NCBI GenBank assembly: GCA_020248905.1
Contig: JADCGR010000035.1
Span: 1-36,402, forward strand
From: Curvibacter sp.
Lineage (GTDB): Bacteria; Pseudomonadota; Gammaproteobacteria; Burkholderiales; Burkholderiaceae_C
Length of the DNA: 36,402 nucleotides
Reading direction: 5' to 3'
Position numbers and translations under genes: made by a program. The notes under the pieces were generated by a model. It was not told where the DNA came from. It saw only the letters and a list, made by a program, of their open reading frames with translations, and searched no databases. This document shows positions 31,979-36,402 of this stretch, in pieces. How positions within the stretch are numbered: the first letter of the stretch is position 1; each line of letters starts with the position of its first letter.

Positions 31979-32902
31979 ATGAATGCCGTGTGGATAGACA
32001 ACGAAGCTGCCGTCAGCAATGACAAGGCCCTGAAGATCGAGCGCGAAACGCACAAGCTCGAGAAACGCCTGTGCCGTAACGTGGGGCAGGCCATCATCGA
32101 CTACAACATGATCGAGGAGGGTGACCGCGTGATGGTCTGCATGTCCGGCGGCAAGGACAGCTACGGCATGCTCGATATCCTCATGAAGCTCAGGGCCCGC
32201 GCGCCCATCGACTTCACGCTCGTTGCCGTCAACCTCGACCAGAAGCAGCCGGGTTTCCCCGAGCACATCCTGCCCGAGTACCTGGGCAAGCTTGGCATCG
32301 AGTTCCACATCGAGACGCAGGACACCTACTCCATCGTCAAGAAGAACATCCCCGAAGGCAAGACCATGTGCAGCCTGTGCAGCCGGCTGCGCCGCGGCAT
32401 CCTCTACCGCGTGGCACGGGAGCTCAAGTGCAACAAGCTCGCGCTGGGCCATCACCGCGACGACATGCTGCAGACCTTCTTCCTCAACATGTTCTTCGGC
32501 GGCAAGCTCAAGGGCATGCCGCCCAAGCTCACCAGCGACAACGGCGAGTTCATCGTGATCCGCCCGATGGCCTATGTGGTCGAGAAGGACCTGATCCGCT
32601 GGGCCGAGCACCGGCAGTTCCCCATCATCCCCTGCACCCTCTGCGGCAGCCAGGAAAACCTGCAACGCAAGCAGATCGGCAACATGCTGCGCGACTGGGA
32701 CAAGAAGTTTCCAGGCCGGCTGGAGACGCTGTTCACCTCGCTGCAGAACGTGGTGCCCTCGCATCTGATGGACGCGAGCCTGCACGACTTCAAGCACCTC
32801 CGGGCCACAGGCCAGCCGGACGCGAACGGCGACCTGGCCTTTGACGGGGAAGAACTGCCCGCCACCCCGGCCCTGCCCGGCGTGCAGGTGGTGCAACTCT
32901 GA
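31979..32902 (+). CDS. ttcA: tRNA 2-thiocytidine synthetase TtcA
   Basis: 307 residues. TtcA thiolates cytidine 32 of some tRNAs using ATP and a 4Fe-4S cluster. Seen: the PP-loop MSGGKDS (55-61), CSLC (C131, C134), GHHRDD (158-162) and CTLC (C219, C222), which supply the cluster ligands. The ATG at 31979 gives the conserved length; the frame upstream belongs to the preceding gene in another register. Confidence 0.96.
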   Translation: MNAVWIDNEAAVSNDKALKIERETHKLEKRLCRNVGQAIIDYNMIEEGDRVMVCMSGGKDSYGMLDILMKLRARAPIDFTLVAVNLDQKQPGFPEHILPEYLGKLGIEFHIETQDTYSIVKKNIPEGKTMCSLCSRLRRGILYRVARELKCNKLALGHHRDDMLQTFFLNMFFGGKLKGMPPKLTSDNGEFIVIRPMAYVVEKDLIRWAEHRQFPIIPCTLCGSQENLQRKQIGNMLRDWDKKFPGRLETLFTSLQNVVPSHLMDASLHDFKHLRATGQPDANGDLAFDGEELPATPALPGVQVVQL

Positions 32903-32913
32903 AAGGCATAGCC

Positions 32914-33522
32914 ATGATGCGCCTGGCCACCCTGCTCACCGCAGCCCTGCTGCTGGCCGGCTGCTCCGGCATGCGCCTGGTCGAATCGAACGTTCGCTCC
33001 ACGGCCGCCATCCCCACTGGCGGCAGCGGCATCGAGGCCGGCGCGCGCTACCGCTTCGAGCGGCTCCCCTCGCAGCTGGACCAGGCCGAGACCGACAGCA
33101 TTGAGGCCATTGCCGAGGCCGAGCTCACCGAAGTGGGCCTGGTGCGCGACGAGACAGGCGCGCAATACAGCGTGCAGGTCACGGCCCGGATGGAGTCCTA
33201 TCTCGTCGACGATCTGGGGCGTCCCTACAGCGGCCGTATGGGCAGCTCGATATTCATCGGGACCGGCAATATCGGCTTCGGTACGGGCGGCATGATCGGC
33301 ATGGGCACGCGCTTTCCGCCCTCCACCCAGTTCCGGCACGAGGCCACGCTGCTGATCCGTGACCTCGCCCGCAACCAGGTGGTCTACGAGACCCGCGCCA
33401 TACACGAGGGGCCCTGGAACGATCGGTACAACATCCTGCGTGCCGTGCTGGCCGCTGCCCTCAAGGACTTTCCCACGCCACCGGCCGGGCCGCGCCGTGT
33501 GAAGGTCGAGATCCCGCGCTGA
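32914..33522 (+). CDS. DUF4136 family lipoprotein
   Basis: 202 residues with a lipoprotein signal: LLLAGC places the lipid on C17. The mature part is beta-rich (YRFERLPSQLDQAE, GAQYSVQVTARMESYL) with a Gly-rich loop (FIGTGNIGFGTGGMIGMGT), consistent with DUF4136. Function unknown; probably an envelope lipoprotein. Confidence 0.82.
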   Translation: MMRLATLLTAALLLAGCSGMRLVESNVRSTAAIPTGGSGIEAGARYRFERLPSQLDQAETDSIEAIAEAELTEVGLVRDETGAQYSVQVTARMESYLVDDLGRPYSGRMGSSIFIGTGNIGFGTGGMIGMGTRFPPSTQFRHEATLLIRDLARNQVVYETRAIHEGPWNDRYNILRAVLAAALKDFPTPPAGPRRVKVEIPR

Positions 33523-33532
33523 GGGCCTGGCC

Positions 33533-34183
33533 ATGCCCATGAACCAGGCCACCCGCATCCTCGCCATCCGCCACGGCGAGACGGCCTGGAACGTGGATAC
33601 CCGCATCCAGGGCCATCTGGACATCCCGCTCAACGACACTGGCCGCTGGCAGGCCAAGCGGCTGGCGCGCGCGCTTGCAGCGCGTGACCCGATTGACGCC
33701 GTTTACAGCAGCGACCTGCAGCGCGCCCGCGACACCGCACGGGCCATCGCCCAGGCTGCGGGGGCGCCTATGGCCTTACACACCGGCCTGCGCGAACGCG
33801 GTTTCGGCATGTTCGAGGGCAAGACCTACAGCGAGATCGAACAAACCTGGCCTGAAGAGTCCGCGCAATGGCGCCGTCGCACCCCGGACTGGGCACCCGC
33901 CGGAGGTGAGTCGCTGCTGCAGGTGCGCGAACGCATCCTGCACACCCTGCGCGAGCTGACAGCGCCGCATGCGGGGCAGCAGATCGTGCTGGTGGCGCAT
34001 GGCGGCGTCATGGACCAGCTCTACCGCCTGGCCAGCGGCCAGGACCTGCAGGCCCCGCGTACCTGGCAGCTGGGCAATACTGCAGTCAATCGCCTGCTCT
34101 GGACGGCGGAGGGCCTGTCTCTTGTGGGCTGGTCCGACACCTCGCACCTGGAAGACGACACGCTCGATGAAACCAGCACCTGA
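33533..34183 (+). CDS. Histidine phosphatase family protein
   Basis: 216 residues. The catalytic RHGE (13-16, H14) is followed by YSSDLQRARDTA, RERGFGMFEGKTYSEIE and VLVAHGGVMDQL, the second catalytic His. This is the phosphoglycerate mutase-like superfamily, with the E-G-x-x-Y pattern of the cofactor-dependent phosphatases (GpmB/CobC type). The substrate is not readable. It overlaps the next gene by 17 bases, so both are probably made together. Confidence 0.9.
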   Translation: MPMNQATRILAIRHGETAWNVDTRIQGHLDIPLNDTGRWQAKRLARALAARDPIDAVYSSDLQRARDTARAIAQAAGAPMALHTGLRERGFGMFEGKTYSEIEQTWPEESAQWRRRTPDWAPAGGESLLQVRERILHTLRELTAPHAGQQIVLVAHGGVMDQLYRLASGQDLQAPRTWQLGNTAVNRLLWTAEGLSLVGWSDTSHLEDDTLDETST

Positions 34184-35354
34184 ATCCGCGCCGTACCGGC
34201 TGCAACAGCTCGTCGGCTACGGCGTGGCCGCCATCGATACACCCGCGCTGGTGGTGGACCTCGACGCCATGGAGCGCAACCTGCAGCGCATGGCCGATTA
34301 CGCCAAGGCGCACGGCATGAAGCTGCGTCCCCACGCCAAGATGCACAAGAGCGCCGTGCTGGGCCTGCGCCAGATGCAGGCCGGGGCCGTAGGCCTGTGC
34401 GTGCAGAAGACATCTGAGGCGGAGGCCCTGGCTGCGGCCGGTGTGCACAACCTATACATCAGCAATGAAGTTATCGCGCCGGGCAAGCTGCAACGCGTGG
34501 CCACGCTGGCACGCATCCTGAAAGCGCGTGGCGGTCGCCTGGCCATCGCGGTGGATCACCTGCAGGGCATCGAGGCCCTGGCACGTGCCCTGCAGTCCGC
34601 CGCTCGAGCTGAGCCTGTCGAAGCTACGCCTGATCTGATCGACGTGTTCATCGAGCTGGATGTGGGACAGAAACGCTGCGGCGTGGCCGAGCCCGCGGAC
34701 GTACTGCCCTTGGCGCAGGCGGTCGCGCGCCACCCCGCCCTGCGCCTTGCGGGCCTGCAGGCCTACAACGGCCGTGCCCAGCACCTGCGCACCCTCGCCG
34801 AGCGCCGCGCCGCGCTGGACGCCGTGGTGGCCCGCGTGCGCGAAGCGCGCCGCCTTGTCGAGGCCGCCGGTCTGTCCTTGCCACTGGTCACTGGTGCGGG
34901 CAGTGGCACCTTCGGACTGGAAGCAAGGAGCGGCGTGTTCGGCGAACTGCAGGTGGGCTCTTACCTGTTCATGGACGCCGACTATGCGCGCAACGAAGCC
35001 GATCCGGCCCAGCCCGCCTTCGAGCACGCGCTCTTCGTCAAGACCCAGGTCATGAGCGTGAGTACCGGCCACGTGGTGGTCGACGCCGGCCACAAGAGCC
35101 ACGCCATCGAATCCGGCCTGCCGCGCGTGCACGGCGAGCCCCTGGAAGCCACGGGCTGCAACGACGAACACACCACGCTGCGCGCCACGGGCGGTGCGCC
35201 GCTCCCCGCCCTTGGCAGCACGCTGTGGCTCATCCCTGGCCACTGCGACCCCACGGTCAATCTGCACGACTGGATGATCGGCGTTCGCGGCGGGCTACAG
35301 GCGGGTGTGGTGGAGGAATTGATACGCGTGGACGCGCGCAACTGTCTGGAATAG
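34167..35354 (+). CDS. DSD1/D-threonine aldolase family PLP enzyme
   Basis: 395 residues of the alanine-racemase-like fold III. The PLP lysine is K58 in LRPHAKMHKS, with DTPALVVDLDAMERN before it, and the metal-binding His-Cys pair is in IPGHCDPTVNLHD near the C-terminus, as in D-serine dehydratase and D-threonine aldolase. It should act on a D-3-hydroxyamino acid; which one is open. A short dispersed repeat at 34602-34624 is inserted in frame and adds about 8-11 residues (ARAEPVEATP) at residue 147. The ATG at 34167 overlaps the previous gene. Confidence 0.9.
   Translation: MKPAPESAPYRLQQLVGYGVAAIDTPALVVDLDAMERNLQRMADYAKAHGMKLRPHAKMHKSAVLGLRQMQAGAVGLCVQKTSEAEALAAAGVHNLYISNEVIAPGKLQRVATLARILKARGGRLAIAVDHLQGIEALARALQSAARAEPVEATPDLIDVFIELDVGQKRCGVAEPADVLPLAQAVARHPALRLAGLQAYNGRAQHLRTLAERRAALDAVVARVREARRLVEAAGLSLPLVTGAGSGTFGLEARSGVFGELQVGSYLFMDADYARNEADPAQPAFEHALFVKTQVMSVSTGHVVVDAGHKSHAIESGLPRVHGEPLEATGCNDEHTTLRATGGAPLPALGSTLWLIPGHCDPTVNLHDWMIGVRGGLQAGVVEELIRVDARNCLE
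34602..34624. repeat. REP-like dispersed repeat inside coding sequence
   Basis: The core GAGCCTGTCGAAGC (34611-34624) with CGAGCT before it matches a short repeat that I recall as abundant in Comamonadaceae genomes (the TTCGACAGGCTC element). Here it lies within the DSD1-type gene in frame and is translated as AEPVEA. Confidence 0.6.
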
Positions 35355-35389
35355 ACCCAGCCGCATGGCCTCGCGCATAGAATCGTCGC

Positions 35390-35689
35390 ATGCGCCTTAG
35401 CCCCCAGCAGATCGCCGACATACGCCTCAGCGCCGCGCAATGCGCCGGGGCTTCTGCGCGTGTCTGGCTGTTCGGTTCACGCGTGCATGACGAGCGCCGG
35501 GGTGGCGACGTGGATCTGTTGCTGGAGCTGGACGAACCCGTACCGCAGCCCGCCCGGCTGGCGGCGCGCCTGGCCAACCGTGTGTCGCGCCTGATGAACG
35601 GGCGCAAGGTGGACGTGCTGATCAAGGCGCCGAATCTGGCCTCGCTGCCGATCCATCACATCGCACAAACCGAGGGAGTCCGTCTGTGA
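35390..35689 (+). CDS. mntA: MntA-type minimal nucleotidyltransferase antitoxin
   Basis: 99 residues. The nucleotidyltransferase motif GSR (29-31) is followed by DVD (D40, D42) and the third carboxylate D75 in KVDVLI. Proteins of this size next to a HEPN gene are MntA antitoxins, which inactivate the toxin HepT by adding AMP to a Tyr. The stop codon overlaps the HepT start (GTGA), the expected coupling. Confidence 0.88.
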   Translation: MRLSPQQIADIRLSAAQCAGASARVWLFGSRVHDERRGGDVDLLLELDEPVPQPARLAARLANRVSRLMNGRKVDVLIKAPNLASLPIHHIAQTEGVRL

Positions 35690-36165
35690 AGCTGTCGGCC
35701 ACGCTCGTGGCGCGGCTGGTCTTCCTGGCCCGCGTGACCGGCAGAGAATCGCGTCATCTGCAGGACACCGATGCCCGGCTGTTCGTTGCGCCGTTCACCC
35801 CTGAAAGTGCTCGCCAGATTGCCAAAGATGCGATGCTGGCCGAGCGCCTGGATGCCTTCGTCGCCCGCTTCAGCCGGCTTCAGGACACCCTGGGCGACAA
35901 GCTGCTGCCCGCCTTGCTGGATGCCGTGGGCGAGGCGCCAGGCACAGCCATGGACAATCTCGATCGAGCGGAGCGATTTGGCTGGATCGCATCCGCAGAC
36001 CACTGGATGGAAATGCGACGCCTGCGCAACCAGATGGTGCACGAATACATCGAAGACCCCGTCGTACTGGCTGACGCCCTGAACACCGGTCACCTCTTCG
36101 TCGCGGCGCTGGCTCAGGCGACCGAGCACTGCGGGCGCGAGATTGCGCGTCTGACCACGAAATAG
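35686..36165 (+). CDS. hepT: HepT-type HEPN toxin
   Basis: 159 residues from a GTG start. The helical HEPN domain carries R114-x4-H119-x-Y121 (RNQMVHEY), the RNase active site plus the tyrosine that the MntA partner modifies. HepT cleaves RNA, reported for tRNA or mRNA depending on the system. The somewhat long N-terminus is also seen in other HepT proteins of this type. The pair sits next to an IS5-family element, common for mobile toxin-antitoxin modules. Confidence 0.85.
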   Translation: MKLSATLVARLVFLARVTGRESRHLQDTDARLFVAPFTPESARQIAKDAMLAERLDAFVARFSRLQDTLGDKLLPALLDAVGEAPGTAMDNLDRAERFGWIASADHWMEMRRLRNQMVHEYIEDPVVLADALNTGHLFVAALAQATEHCGREIARLTTK

Positions 36166-36263
36166 GCGCTTGCGCGCATGAGAGTCGCCGCTATTGGCTC
36201 AGAGCAGAGCCGACGCCAAGCCGCAAGGGACCCGTGCAGGCCCCGGCTCACCAACCCAAGAAA

Positions 36264-36402
36264 CTAAGAACTTATCCGTAAATAAGGTTCACTGAGAGCG
36301 GAACTTTGCGGAAGGCGATGATGGCGGCGGCAAGATGGTTCAGAGCGGTAAAGCTTCGATCTAGCTTCTCGTAGCGAACCAGCAGTTTACGGAAGCGGTT
36401 GA
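36264..36402. mobile_element. IS5-family insertion sequence, left end
   Basis: The transposase stop is embedded in AACTTATCCGTAAATAAGG (36269-36287), which looks like the terminal inverted repeat of such elements, so the IS edge is probably within about 36264-36270. The other end is outside the window, so the inverted repeat and target duplication cannot be confirmed. Confidence 0.55.
36272..36402 (-). CDS. IS5-family transposase, C-terminal end (partial)
   Basis: The leftward frame from the window edge to TAA at 36274-36272 reads NRFRKLLVRYEKLDRSF then ALNHLAAAIIAFRKVPL, the C-terminal pattern of IS5-family (IS427-like) DDE transposases. The rest of the gene lies beyond the window. Confidence 0.85.
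   Translation of the reverse strand, partial: NRFRKLLVRYEKLDRSFTALNHLAAAIIAFRKVPLSVNLIYG

Overview
The window looks like chromosomal DNA of a betaproteobacterium of the order Burkholderiales, most likely Comamonadaceae or a close relative. The sequence is GC-rich, and the set of genes fits that group: a Bug-type solute receptor, a DUF6279 lipoprotein, ttcA, a complex I NDUFA9-like protein, PTR1-like folM beside folB, and a 16-base GAGCCTGTCGAAG-type dispersed repeat inside a coding sequence. This assignment rests on family recognition by eye, not on a search.

Layout. (1) 156-6479 is a catabolic-looking block split around a TetR regulator. A fused acyl-CoA ligase/enoyl-CoA hydratase and the TetR gene read leftward. 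A secreted metallo-beta-lactamase-fold hydrolase, a frameshifted haloalkane dehalogenase, a glutathione S-transferase-like protein and an SDR-fold protein read rightward from a good sigma70 promoter. (2) 6480-10794 is an accessory stretch read leftward: a saccharopine-dehydrogenase-like reductase, an atypical fold-III PLP decarboxylase and a small four-helix membrane protein, flanked by open frames that look decayed or start-less. (3) 10795-16292 is core metabolism: glmS, an Lrp/AsnC regulator, an orphan histidine kinase, glmU and a DUF6279 lipoprotein. (4) 16293-19273 holds what I read as the remains of a type II-C CRISPR-Cas locus. There is a tracrRNA-like gene ending in a perfect terminator hairpin, a truncated Cas9 bridge-helix fragment on the opposite strand, and, 2.8 kb away, one lone CRISPR repeat that pairs with the tracrRNA anti-repeat. 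A membrane-anchored LytTR regulator and an outer-membrane barrel protein lie between them. (5) 19274-35354 is dense housekeeping and accessory metabolism: an MBL-fold hydrolase with an altered metal motif, 5-formyl-THF cyclo-ligase, Slt transglycosylase, NDUFA9-like protein, GST, CCA-adding enzyme, MidA-like methyltransferase, folM, folB, LysR, Bug receptor plus aspartoacylase-like hydrolase, ttcA, DUF4136 lipoprotein, histidine phosphatase and a DSD1-family PLP enzyme. (6) 35390-36402 is an MntA/HepT toxin-antitoxin pair next to the end of an IS5-family insertion sequence that runs off the window.

How the genes work together. Block 1 could dehalogenate and oxidise a substrate and then feed it into CoA-dependent beta-oxidation-type steps, under TetR control. 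glmS and glmU lie close together and supply UDP-N-acetylglucosamine. folM and folB belong to pterin/folate metabolism, with 5-formyl-THF cyclo-ligase nearby. The Bug receptor and the aspartoacylase-like enzyme are translationally coupled and follow a LysR gene, with a perfect hairpin upstream that may be the operator. The most unusual content is the CRISPR relic, in which the guide-RNA parts outlasted almost all of the protein genes.
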